From Candidatus Aminicenantota bacterium (GTDB lineage: Bacteria > Acidobacteriota > Aminicenantia > Aminicenantales > Saccharicenantaceae): a stretch of DNA of 9,040 bases. The stretch is taken from contig JALHVH010000335.1 in NCBI GenBank assembly GCA_022867105.1, positions 1 to 9,040 on the forward strand. The letters are read 5' to 3'. The notes beneath the pieces are model-generated. The model did no database searches. It was not told the origin of the DNA and saw only the letters and a program-made list of their open reading frames with translations. How positions within the stretch are numbered: the first letter of the stretch is position 1; each line of letters begins with the position of its first letter. Below are positions 1 to 7,061 of this stretch, piece after piece. The position numbers and the translations under genes are program-made.

Positions 1-192
1 ATAGAAAGATGCAATTAAACGATTCTCACCTCCTAAAACGTAATTCATTAGATGAAATAGATAGCAAAAAACATGCCAGGTAGTGAAATGAATGTAACTT
101 ACTGATAATAAATAATATAAATGAATATATTTACTTATCGGACGAAGGTTTTAATTCAATTAATTGGATTGTCTCCAATTCTTTGAAGTTTT
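1..192. other. AT-rich flank with no supported gene
   Basis: This stretch is strongly AT-rich while the rest of the window is GC-rich, and stops occur often in the plus-strand frames. It contains a 10-bp palindrome CAATTAATTG (157-166) and a small inverted repeat AATTGGA/TCCAATT (162-168 and 174-180, 5-nt loop). On the minus strand the last 20 codons before a TAA at 131-133 read like a normal protein C-terminus (ending LKPSSDK), but the frame upstream runs into the hairpin array, so no gene can be supported. A perfect AGGAGG on the minus strand (29-34) has no usable start codon behind it. The base composition suggests a different origin from the remainder or a junction. Confidence 0.5.
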
Positions 193-363
193 GACGAGCG
201 GGAATATGCCCCGCGGCTTGCCGCGGGGAACCGCTCGTCGGGAGATCCAAGGGGGTATGCCCCCTTGGTCGCAGGGCGCGGGTCCATGCCCCGCCCGAGA
301 AAGGGAGGCAGGGAGCGAAGCGACCGTTGGAAGGGGGAAACGCGAAGCGGGTTCCCCCTCCAA
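193..363. repeat. GC-rich array of four hairpins (palindromic repeat element)
   Basis: Four inverted repeats lie almost end to end. Hairpin 1: outer arms GACGAGCGG (193-201) and CCGCTCGTC (231-239) enclose an inner 8-bp stem CCCCGCGG/CCGCGGGG (209-216, 221-228) with a CTTG loop. Hairpin 2: CCAAGGGGG/CCCCCTTGG (247-255, 260-268) with a 4-nt loop. Hairpin 3: an imperfect GGGCG-C-GGG stem pairing with CCC-CGCCC (274-296). Hairpin 4: a 12-bp stem with one bulged A (327-339 with 352-363), whose loop contains CGC-GAA-GCG. The array starts where the AT-rich flank ends and stops exactly where recognisable protein homology begins. It resembles an interspersed palindromic (REP/BIME-like) element; no transposase or clear target duplication was seen. 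No hairpin is followed by a T-run, so these are not classic terminators. Confidence 0.75.
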
Positions 364-1182
364 GTTGACTGTGTCCTCGTCGCGGTGCCGCGCGGCGGAG
401 GCTATCTTTTCCTCGATCCCTTCGCCGACGATTCCCAATACGGCTACTTTCTCGACGGGAAGGGCGCGAAAGGCCTGGTCGTAAAGCCCGGTGCGGCGGA
501 AATCCGGGCGATCGAATGCCTTCCTGGAACAGAGAGCACATCCTTGGCCGAGATCAGGGCCGATCTTCTTCCGGACGGCGGCATCAAGGGCAAGGTCTCC
601 CTGGAGCTTTCCGGGGTCTTCGACAGGATGGCCCGACAGGAGCTGAAGGACAAGACGGCGAACGAGATGAAAGAATTCACCGACGAGGCTGTCAACAAAC
701 TCCTCGACGAGGGGCAGGCCCTGGAGAACAAGATGAGCAACCCCAGGGACCTTACGAAGAAGATCACCCTATCTCAAGAGTTCAAGGGAGAGAGCTACGG
801 CATCTTCCAGGGGGCGATCATGCTCGTCAACATCCCCCGGCCGCCCTACGCCGTCGCGGACCTGCCGTCCATGCCGAGCCAAGCCAAACGGTCCTATCCC
901 TTCCGGATCAGCGACGCGGCCAGGGCGGTGACAAAGGTCGAGCTCAAGCTCCCGGCCGGCTTTACGCCGGTCTACATGCCCGAAGGATTCAAGCGCTCGC
1001 TGGAATGCGGCGAGTTCTCGCTCTCGGCGTCTTATGACGAGGCGAAGAACGTCATCGTCATCGAGCGAGAGATGTTGTTCACAAAGAAGGAAATCCCCGT
1101 CGCCGCGTACGACGCGTTCAAGAATGCCATGGACGAATTCGGGGTCCTGCGGGACACCCCGATATTGCTCGAAAGGAAGTGA
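265..1182 (+). pseudogene. 5'-truncated DUF3857/transglutaminase-like protein (C-terminal part only)
   Basis: The recognisable protein begins near codon 34 (position 364) and ends at TGA 1182. The first residues, VDCVLVAVP then YLFLDPFAD, match the last part of a transglutaminase-like core as found in DUF3857 proteins, where a His followed by VAVP and then LDP supplies the His and Asp of the Cys-His-Asp triad. Here Asp51 (in LDP, counted from a TTG at 265) is present, the His position is occupied by Cys36, and the catalytic Cys region is absent. The remainder is the usual C-terminal tail: a charged helical stretch (residues ~120-165) and beta-rich segments including FRISDAAR and LKLPAGFTPVYMPEGF. 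Everything before 364 is hairpin repeat; the frame is open back to 187, but the possible starts TTG 265 and ATG 286 lack a Shine-Dalgarno sequence. Full-length relatives are usually about 600 residues or more, so this is most likely an inactive remnant. An assembly join is the alternative. Confidence 0.6.
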
Positions 1183-1207
1183 ACGGCGTTCTTCAGCGAA
1201 TTATGAT
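1179..1207 (+). promoter_or_regulatory. Possible sigma70-type promoter for the transporter gene
   Basis: The 62-nt gap before the transporter holds TATGAT (1202-1207), a 5/6 match to the -10 box. A weak -35-like GTGAAC (1179-1184) lies 17 nt upstream and overlaps the stop of the preceding remnant. Only the -10 element is convincing, so transcription could also read in from upstream. Confidence 0.25.
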
Positions 1208-1244
1208 AAGATTGGTGGCGAAAAATTCCTGAAGGAAAAATGGC

Positions 1245-2660
1245 ATGAGAAAAAGGCCGGCGTTCAAACTTCCTCATACTCTCGTCCTGATCTACATCCT
1301 CGTCATCGGTGTCTATGTTCTGGGCCTGGTCGTCCCGTCCGGCGAGTTCAAGCGGACGGAAAAGACGTTCCAGGGCCAGACGCGGCTGATCACAGTCCCG
1401 GGGACTTACAGTGTCATCCCCAAGCACCGCCTCGGGCCCCAGTGGCTGCTCATCGCCCCCATCCGGGGTTTCCAGGATGCGAGTCTCATCATCTTCCTGA
1501 TCTTCATCTTCGGGGGGACATTTGCCATCCTGGGGAAAACGGGGGCCATCGAGGCCGGGATCCACCGGCTATCCCGGCACTTCTCGCGCAAGCCGGGATC
1601 TCAGAGGATCGTCATTCCCGTCCTGATGATCGTCTTTTCCCTGGCCGGGGGCGTCTACGGCATGTCCGAGGAATCCATCCCGTTCGTCCTGATCTTCATC
1701 CCGCTGGCCCTCTCGCTCGGCTATGATTCCATTGTCGGGGTGTCCCTGCCGTTCGTGGGGGCGGCCGCGGGCTTCGGGGCGGCCTTTTTCAATCCCTTCA
1801 CGGTCGGCATCGCCCAGGGTTTCTCCGACCTGCCGCTCTACTCGGGTCTGATCTACAGGCTCATCCTCTGGGTGATCGCAACCGCCATCTCTATCGTCTT
1901 TGTCATGATCTACGCCGAAAGGATCCGAAAGGATCCGAAGAAAAGCCCTGTCTACGAGATCGACCGGGAACGCGGCTACTTGCCTGCCGATATCCAGGCG
2001 AAGGAGGTCGCCTGGGGACTGCCCCAGAAGCTCGTCCTCATCACCCTCTTAGGAGGGGTCGGACTTCTCATCTACGGCATCCTGGCCAAGGGCTGGTACA
2101 TGGAGGAGATCGCCGCCCTATTCTTGGCCATCGGGTTGGCGGCCGGCTTCCTCGGAAAGATCAGGCCTTCCGACATGGCCAGGCTCTTCATCGCCGGCGC
2201 CGGCGACCTCATGAACGTGACCCTGATCATCGCAGGCGGCCGGGCCATCCTGATCCTCATGAAGGAGGCCGTGGTCCTCGACACCGTCCTTCAGGCCACG
2301 GCGGGGGTCATTTCGGCCGTTCCCGGGATCATCACGGCCCAGATGATGTTCCTCACCCAGTGCGTCATCAACTTCTTCATCCACTCCGGGACGGGCCAGG
2401 CCGCTTTGACCATGCCGGTCATGGCCCCGCTCAGCGATCTCGTCGGGATTACCCGGCAGACGACCGTGCTTGCTTTCCAGCTCTGCGAGGTCGTCAATCC
2501 GATCCTGCCGACTTCGGCGGTGACCATGGGCGTCCTGGGCGTCGCAAAGATCCCGTGGGAGAAGTGGGCGAAGTGGTTCCTGCCCCTCATGCTCATCCTC
2601 GTCGTCTTCAGCCTCCTTGCCCTCGTCCCGCCCATCTTAATGAAATGGGGCCCGTTCTAA
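1245..2660 (+). CDS. YfcC-family membrane transporter (C4-dicarboxylate/basic amino acid carrier superfamily)
   Basis: A 471-residue polytopic inner-membrane protein with about 10-12 hydrophobic segments. It shows the hallmarks of the YfcC/DcuC/ArcD-type family: FGGTFAILGKTGAIEAG (89-105), GGVYGMSEESIPF (135-147), the re-entrant-like GFGAAFFNPFTVGIAQG (176-192), and near the C-terminus SGTGQAALTMPVMAPLSDLVG (381-401) followed by ITRQ. A cytoplasmic charged loop lies around 223-255. Family members are predicted secondary carriers for dicarboxylates, basic amino acids or peptides; the substrate cannot be read from the sequence. The ATG at 1245 is preceded by AAGGA (1232-1236, 8-nt spacer). A two-codon frame ATG-GCA-TGA at 1240 ends over this start. 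The length is normal and nothing looks broken. The glycosidase gene follows after 16 nt, suggesting co-transcription, but a direct metabolic link is not obvious. Confidence 0.85.
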   Translation: MRKRPAFKLPHTLVLIYILVIGVYVLGLVVPSGEFKRTEKTFQGQTRLITVPGTYSVIPKHRLGPQWLLIAPIRGFQDASLIIFLIFIFGGTFAILGKTGAIEAGIHRLSRHFSRKPGSQRIVIPVLMIVFSLAGGVYGMSEESIPFVLIFIPLALSLGYDSIVGVSLPFVGAAAGFGAAFFNPFTVGIAQGFSDLPLYSGLIYRLILWVIATAISIVFVMIYAERIRKDPKKSPVYEIDRERGYLPADIQAKEVAWGLPQKLVLITLLGGVGLLIYGILAKGWYMEEIAALFLAIGLAAGFLGKIRPSDMARLFIAGAGDLMNVTLIIAGGRAILILMKEAVVLDTVLQATAGVISAVPGIITAQMMFLTQCVINFFIHSGTGQAALTMPVMAPLSDLVGITRQTTVLAFQLCEVVNPILPTSAVTMGVLGVAKIPWEKWAKWFLPLMLILVVFSLLALVPPILMKWGPF

Positions 2661-2676
2661 TAGGGGAGAGGCCGCC

Positions 2677-5265
2677 ATGAAAAAGCGTTTCGCGAAAACC
2701 GTTTTATTTCTTTTACTGATCGCTACGGCAATTCCCGTTCTGGGGCAAGATGGAACGGTCCCGGCCTTCAAATTCGAGCCGTGCGCCATTCAACTCTCGC
2801 GCCCGGCCCGGCCTTTGACCACCTTTGACAAGGTCGGCCGGAAGTTCGCCGTTCTCGGGTTCGAGAGCGGTTCCTTTGAAGCCTGGGCCTATCCGCTCAA
2901 GCTCTTCCGCAACTTCGAGTTTTCGTTCCTCATCGGTTCAAGTACGGTGCCCGTCCAGGGACGGGACATCGTCCGCTTCATCGATGTCACACCTGCACGG
3001 ACGACGTTGACCTATGCATACCAGTCGTTCACGATCAAAGCGCACTTTGTCACTGTGGTCGATGAGCCCGGGGCGTTCATCCTCCTCGAGGTCGACTCCA
3101 CCGAGCCTCTGACCATCGTCTGCAGCCTTCTTCCCGTCCTCCAGCCGATGTGGCCGGCCGGCCTCGGCGGCCAATATGCCTATTGGGATGACGAACTCAA
3201 GGCTTATCTCATCTCCGAACCGATGCGGAGAAACCACGGCGTTATCGGGTCGCCGGCGGCCCGGGGGATCTCCTACACGCCTGCTCACATGCTTTCCGAT
3301 GTCCCCAACCAGTTCAAGATCGCCGTGGAAGTCCCGCGGGCCGTCAAAGGGAAATACCTACCCATCATCATGACCGGAGGAAGGGGAAACCGAGAGGACG
3401 TCAAGCAGACCTATAAAAAGCTCGCCGCTTCTCCGGAAGCCTTTTGCCGGGCCGCCGAGAAACACTACAAAGAACTCCTCGCCGCGACGCTCCGCGTCAA
3501 GACGCCGAACAAGGAACTGGACCTAGCTTTCGCCTGGGCCAAGGTCGCCATCGACAACCTCCTTGTCGACAATCCCGACCTGGGCAAAGGGCTCGTGGCC
3601 GGGCTCGGTCCGTCGGGGACGGGGGGCCGGCCTGGGTTCGGCTGGTTCTTCGGGAGCGACGCCTATATCAATTCGTTGAGCCTCAACAGCATGGGTCACA
3701 CCATGGCCTCGAAAGACGCCCTCGCCTTCACCAGGAAGTGGCAGCGGGAGGACGGCAAAATGGCCCATGAGCTGTCCCAAGCCGCCGGCACCCTCAACTG
3801 GTGGAAGGATTATCCTTACGGATATATCCACGGCGATACAACGCCCTATTACATCGTGGCCATGGACGATTATTACTCGATGACCGGCGACGCCGACTTC
3901 GTCAGGAAGAGCTGGCCGTCACTCAAGAAAGCCTATGCCTGGTGCCTGACCACGGACGAGGACGCTGACGGCCTCATGGACAACAGCAAGGCCGGACTTG
4001 GCGCCCTTGAGTTCGGCGCCCTGACGGGGATCAGGACCGACATCTACCTCGCCGCCGTCTGGATCAAGGCGTGCGAAAGCATCCAGCGCCTGGCGGGGGC
4101 CATGGGCGATCCCGACCTGGTCAAGAGGGCAAAGAAAGACCACGCGCGCGCCCTGGACGCCTTCAGGGAAAAGCTTTGGGACGGGGAAAATGGGCAGTAT
4201 TCCTACGCCTTCAACGGGAACGGCGACCTCGTCCACGAGCTGACGCCCTGGAGCGCAGTGGGCCTGATGTGGTCTCTGGGCACGCCGGAAAGGAGTGCGA
4301 GCACCCTGGAGCGCCTGGGCTCCGCCGATCTCACCACGGACTGGGGCGTGCGCATGCTCTCGGTGAAAAGCCCCCTCTTTGAGCCTTTGAACTACAATTA
4401 CGGCGCGGCCTGGCCCTTCCTGACGAGCTGGGTGGCCTTGGCCCAGTTCAAACACGACTTCCTGGTCCAGGGCTACAACTCCTTGATGACCTCGGTCCGT
4501 CACACCTTCGACAACGGCCTGGGCTGCGTCACCGAGGTCTTCTCAGGGGCCCAAAACATCTGGCCGCAGGAAGCGGTCGCTCACCAGGGCTTTTGCAGCG
4601 CAGGCGTCGTTCTGCCGTTTGTGAGGGGACTGCTGGGTCTCGAGGGGAACGCACCGGGGAAAAGGATCGTTTTCGGGCCCCGTTTTCCTGCCGATTGGAA
4701 TGAAGTGGGCATTGAAAACTTTCGGGTAGGGGAGGAGACCATTTCGATCGGCTATGAGCGCCGGGACGGGGAGATCGAGGTGACCGTGGGGTCCGAGAAT
4801 AAGGCCGGCTTCCAAATGATGTTCAGCCCGGCCATGGGCCTCGGCACAAAGGTCCTTCGGGCGCGGGTCAACGGGAAGCCGGCGGAGATAGAAGCCGGCC
4901 AGGGGTTGTCCTTTCAGGCCGTGCGCCCGGCCGTGGAATTTCCCCTGACCGGGAAGGACACGATCGTCCTGGAATTCGAGCCCTCGGTGGAGGTCCTGCC
5001 GCCGCCGGTCCGGACACGGACGGGGGACGCCGACCGCGGGCTCAAGATCATCAGGACCGAGCTTGCGGGAAACAAGCTCAGGGTCGTGGTCGAGGGCCTG
5101 TCGGGAGAGATCTATGATCTGCCCATCACCAACGCCGTCCGGGTCGTATCGGCCCGGGGGGCGGAGCTGGACGGCGGAACGCTCGTCATCCGGATCCCGG
5201 ACAAGCCCGAAGGCGGGTTCGTCCGGCACGAGATCGTTCTGGAGTTGAAGAAAGACGCAGAATAG
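2677..5265 (+). CDS. Exported six-hairpin glycosidase, glycogen-debranching (amylo-alpha-1,6-glucosidase)-like
   Basis: An 862-residue secreted or periplasmic protein. The signal peptide is clear: KKR, a hydrophobic core at 8-20, and likely cleavage after G23 (VLG/QDG). Inferred layout: N-terminal beta-sandwich (~27-260), an (alpha/alpha)6 barrel (~270-665), a beta domain (~670-760) and an extra small beta-rich domain (~775-862). Barrel signatures are WFFGSD (W323-D328), GDTTPYY (386-392) and an Asp-rich, possibly Ca-binding motif D427-x-D429-x-D431-G, typical of this fold. Acidic candidates for catalysis are D328, E445 in LEFGAL, D455, E620 in TEVFSG and E632; which are the acid and base is not certain. 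The family hydrolyses alpha- or beta-linked glucans and other glycans, so the substrate is open. The start ATG follows GGGGAGAGG (2663-2670). It is probably co-transcribed with the transporter upstream and is convergent with the chaperone gene downstream. Confidence 0.75.
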   Translation: MKKRFAKTVLFLLLIATAIPVLGQDGTVPAFKFEPCAIQLSRPARPLTTFDKVGRKFAVLGFESGSFEAWAYPLKLFRNFEFSFLIGSSTVPVQGRDIVRFIDVTPARTTLTYAYQSFTIKAHFVTVVDEPGAFILLEVDSTEPLTIVCSLLPVLQPMWPAGLGGQYAYWDDELKAYLISEPMRRNHGVIGSPAARGISYTPAHMLSDVPNQFKIAVEVPRAVKGKYLPIIMTGGRGNREDVKQTYKKLAASPEAFCRAAEKHYKELLAATLRVKTPNKELDLAFAWAKVAIDNLLVDNPDLGKGLVAGLGPSGTGGRPGFGWFFGSDAYINSLSLNSMGHTMASKDALAFTRKWQREDGKMAHELSQAAGTLNWWKDYPYGYIHGDTTPYYIVAMDDYYSMTGDADFVRKSWPSLKKAYAWCLTTDEDADGLMDNSKAGLGALEFGALTGIRTDIYLAAVWIKACESIQRLAGAMGDPDLVKRAKKDHARALDAFREKLWDGENGQYSYAFNGNGDLVHELTPWSAVGLMWSLGTPERSASTLERLGSADLTTDWGVRMLSVKSPLFEPLNYNYGAAWPFLTSWVALAQFKHDFLVQGYNSLMTSVRHTFDNGLGCVTEVFSGAQNIWPQEAVAHQGFCSAGVVLPFVRGLLGLEGNAPGKRIVFGPRFPADWNEVGIENFRVGEETISIGYERRDGEIEVTVGSENKAGFQMMFSPAMGLGTKVLRARVNGKPAEIEAGQGLSFQAVRPAVEFPLTGKDTIVLEFEPSVEVLPPPVRTRTGDADRGLKIIRTELAGNKLRVVVEGLSGEIYDLPITNAVRVVSARGAELDGGTLVIRIPDKPEGGFVRHEIVLELKKDAE

Positions 5266-5278
5266 AACTCGCGACGAC

Positions 5279-5309
5279 AGCCCGCGGCTACAGCGCGCGG
5301 CTACTTTTT
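5279..5309 (+). terminator. Possible intrinsic terminator between convergent genes
   Basis: Just after the glycosidase stop, AGCC-CGCG (5279-5286) can pair with CGCG-C-GGCT (5294-5302, one bulged C) around a 7-nt loop, followed by ACTTTTT (5303-5309). The T-run overlaps the Lys-Lys-stop codons of the convergent chaperone gene. The same stretch is a 13-bp near-perfect tandem repeat (5279-5291 and 5292-5304, one mismatch). The stem is short, so this is only a moderate candidate, and it would serve the plus strand only. Confidence 0.35.
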
Positions 5310-5846
5310 AGGCGCGGCGGCCTTGGTCGCGTCATACCTCTTGATGACCTCGCCAGTGACGTCGATCGTCGGATTGAAGAAGACGATCCCGCTGGCCCCC
5401 AGGTCCAGGACCAGATCGTAACCCTTTTCCTTGGCGATGGCTTCGATGATTCCGACCATCTCGTCCCGGATCCGCTGGATCAAGGTGTACTGGAGCTGCT
5501 GCATGTCCCGGGTGGCATCTTCTTCCAGGCGCTTCCGGGCGGTCGTCTTCTTGTCGATGTCGGACTGGATCTGGACGGCGGCTTCGTTGGTCAGGGTCAT
5601 CTGTTGGGTGCTGAGCTTGGTCTGGAGCTGCTTGATCTCGTTGTCCAGCCTGGTCAGGTCGGCCTTGATCTTGTTGTCCTTGTCCTGCAGCTGCGCTTGG
5701 GCTTTCTTCCCCTCGATCGAAGAGGTGAAGGCGTTCTGGGAGTTGAGCACTCCGACCTTAAGCTGCTGGGCGAATCCCGCCGCGGTGAAACCGAGGACGA
5801 ATAGGGCGATCAGCGGGGCCGTCATTTTCCGGATAGTCATCATCAT
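5301..5846 (-). CDS. OmpH/Skp-like periplasmic chaperone
   Basis: A protein of up to 181 residues with a classical signal peptide (hydrophobic core ~10-23, cleavage after GFA at 26). The mature protein starts QQLKVGVLNSQ, the short beta-strand that opens Skp/OmpH proteins. A long, Gln/Lys/Glu-rich coiled coil follows (~45-125), forming the tentacle arms, and then the second half of the body domain: IAKEKGYDLVLD (137-148) and a C-terminal stretch ending KRYDATKAAAPKK. In the family, trimers hold unfolded outer-membrane proteins in the periplasm and deliver them to the BAM machinery. The gene usually sits by bamA and lpxD; here neither is nearby. It lies 93 nt downstream of the aminotransferase on the same strand. 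The start is ambiguous because three ATG codons follow the ribosome binding site. Confidence 0.85.
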   Translation of the reverse strand: MMMTIRKMTAPLIALFVLGFTAAGFAQQLKVGVLNSQNAFTSSIEGKKAQAQLQDKDNKIKADLTRLDNEIKQLQTKLSTQQMTLTNEAAVQIQSDIDKKTTARKRLEEDATRDMQQLQYTLIQRIRDEMVGIIEAIAKEKGYDLVLDLGASGIVFFNPTIDVTGEVIKRYDATKAAAPKK

Positions 5847-5855
5847 CTCTCCTTT
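5838..5855 (-). promoter_or_regulatory. Ribosome binding site with triple ATG start
   Basis: AAGGAG (5849-5854 on the minus strand) is followed after two bases by ATG-ATG-ATG. Spacing from GGAG is 2, 5 and 8 nt to the first, second and third ATG. The second (5843) or third (5840) is better placed than the first (5846), so the protein may begin MMTIRK or MTIRK. The signal peptide is unaffected. Confidence 0.6.
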
Positions 5856-5939
5856 GATTTTATGGATTGGCGATATTCAGACGCGCGTTCTTCCGACATC
5901 GTTGTCCGCGCAGGAAGCTTGCCGGCCCGTTCCGTAGAT

Positions 5940-7052
5940 TCACTTCAATTCTTTCAGGGCCTCCTCGACGCGTCCCAGGGCGGCGAGCAGGTAGGCCTTT
6001 TCCGGTCCGTAGCCGAACCGGAGGTAATGATCGACCTCGAAGTGGTCGCCAGGGACGAGGAGGACGCTCTTTTCCCGGATCAGCTTCTCGACGAGCTCGG
6101 TCGAGTTGATCGGGAGGCTGTAATGGGCGAAGAGGATCGCCCCGGCCTGAGGCGGCCGGAACGTGAAGATACTGTTCTGACTCTTAAGCCAGGCCTCGAG
6201 GACCGGAAAGTTCTTATTGAGGATCCCCCGGGTCCGGGCGAGGATCCGGTCCCTGTTCCGCGGATCGAGGGCGATCCCGGCCAGCTTGTCGCTCAGGGCC
6301 GAGGGAGAGATGGTCGTGTAGTCATGGTAGGGCCATGTTTTCCCGATGACCTCTTCCGGCCCCACGATCCAGCCGATCCTCAGCCCGGGCAGTCCGTAGG
6401 CTTTGGACAGGCCGTTGACCACGAGGACCTTGTCGTATTTTCCCCAGAAGCTCGGGGTCCGGACGCCGCTGAGCTCGGCCCCCTGGTAGACCTCGTCGCA
6501 GAGGATCCAGGCGCCCACCTTGGCGGCGAGGCCGATGATGGTCTCCATCGACTCGGCGCTCAGGACCGAACCCGTCGGGTTGTTCGGGTTGGTCAGGACG
6601 ATGATTTTAGTCTTGTCCGTGACGAGCTTCCGGAGTTCGTCCGGGTCTGGCTGCCAGCCCGTCTTCTCGCGCAGGGTGAAGGGCTTGACATTCGCCCCGA
6701 AAGCGCGGAGCAGGCCCCACATCTGCATGTAGTTCGGCAGTTCGAAGAGGACATCGTCTCCTGGCTCGATCAGGCTCCACATCAGGAGGAAGTTCGCCTC
6801 CGAAGAGCCCGCGGTCGCCAGGATGCCTTCGAGGCCGATCCCGGGGTAGAGGAGGGCGATCCGCTCCCGGAGCTCGGGCGTCCCGTTGGTCTGGGTGTAG
6901 CCGATCTCGACCCGGCGGACCTCTTCGAGCTCTTCCGGCGTGAGCAGCTCCTTGAGCGTGAGCGGGTGGACCCCGCTTTCCGAAAGATTGTATTCCACCA
7001 CGTTCTCCCAGGAGGACTGCATCCGTTCCATTTTGAAGGTTTCGATCTTCAT
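5940..7052 (-). CDS. Class I/II PLP-dependent aminotransferase (fold type I)
   Basis: A 370-residue cytosolic enzyme expected to move amino groups between an amino acid and a 2-oxo acid using pyridoxal phosphate. The whole fold-type I signature is visible: AGSSEAN (81-87) for the phosphate cup, the PLP-stacking aromatic in LPNYMQMW (Y108), NPNNPTG (155-161), D186 and Y189 in CDEVY, the Schiff-base lysine K217 in SKAYGLPGLRIGW with R225 in the same motif, and the substrate-carboxylate arginine R345 in LRFGYG. It is slightly shorter than typical aspartate aminotransferases (~400), mainly at the N-terminus, which begins directly with NLSESGVHPLTL. The substrate cannot be told; the sequence is not a clear match to HisC or AspC. 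The ATG at 7052 follows AGGGAG with a good spacer and lies 9 nt after the stop of the membrane-protein gene, so it is the fourth visible gene of this operon. Confidence 0.9.
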   Translation of the reverse strand: MKIETFKMERMQSSWENVVEYNLSESGVHPLTLKELLTPEELEEVRRVEIGYTQTNGTPELRERIALLYPGIGLEGILATAGSSEANFLLMWSLIEPGDDVLFELPNYMQMWGLLRAFGANVKPFTLREKTGWQPDPDELRKLVTDKTKIIVLTNPNNPTGSVLSAESMETIIGLAAKVGAWILCDEVYQGAELSGVRTPSFWGKYDKVLVVNGLSKAYGLPGLRIGWIVGPEEVIGKTWPYHDYTTISPSALSDKLAGIALDPRNRDRILARTRGILNKNFPVLEAWLKSQNSIFTFRPPQAGAILFAHYSLPINSTELVEKLIREKSVLLVPGDHFEVDHYLRFGYGPEKAYLLAALGRVEEALKELK

Positions 7053-7061
7053 GCCGACTCC

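Noticed and set aside
14..34. Perfect AGGAGG on the minus strand near the left edge, suggesting a gene leaving the window
   Set aside because: The nearest starts fail: the GTG overlapping it reaches a stop within five codons, and the TTG further on is too far (about 14 nt). Too little sequence remains to judge.
193..363. The hairpins as a CRISPR array, riboswitch or intrinsic terminator
   Set aside because: There are no regularly spaced identical direct repeats, no recognised riboswitch core and no T-run after any stem.
1920..1939. 10-bp tandem repeat AGGATCCGAA inside the transporter
   Set aside because: It encodes part of a charged loop (ERIRKDPKK) that fits the family at this position. 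It is a two-copy coincidence rather than a repeat element.
4543..5229. A 228-codon minus-strand frame inside the glycosidase
   Set aside because: It is antisense to a well-supported exported enzyme and has low-complexity Arg/Pro/Asp composition with no motif.
5847..5939. Promoter or terminator between the aminotransferase and chaperone genes
   Set aside because: ATAAAAT lies too close to the ribosome binding site, with no matching -35, and only a 5-bp inverted repeat was found. Neither is convincing, although a promoter here remains possible.
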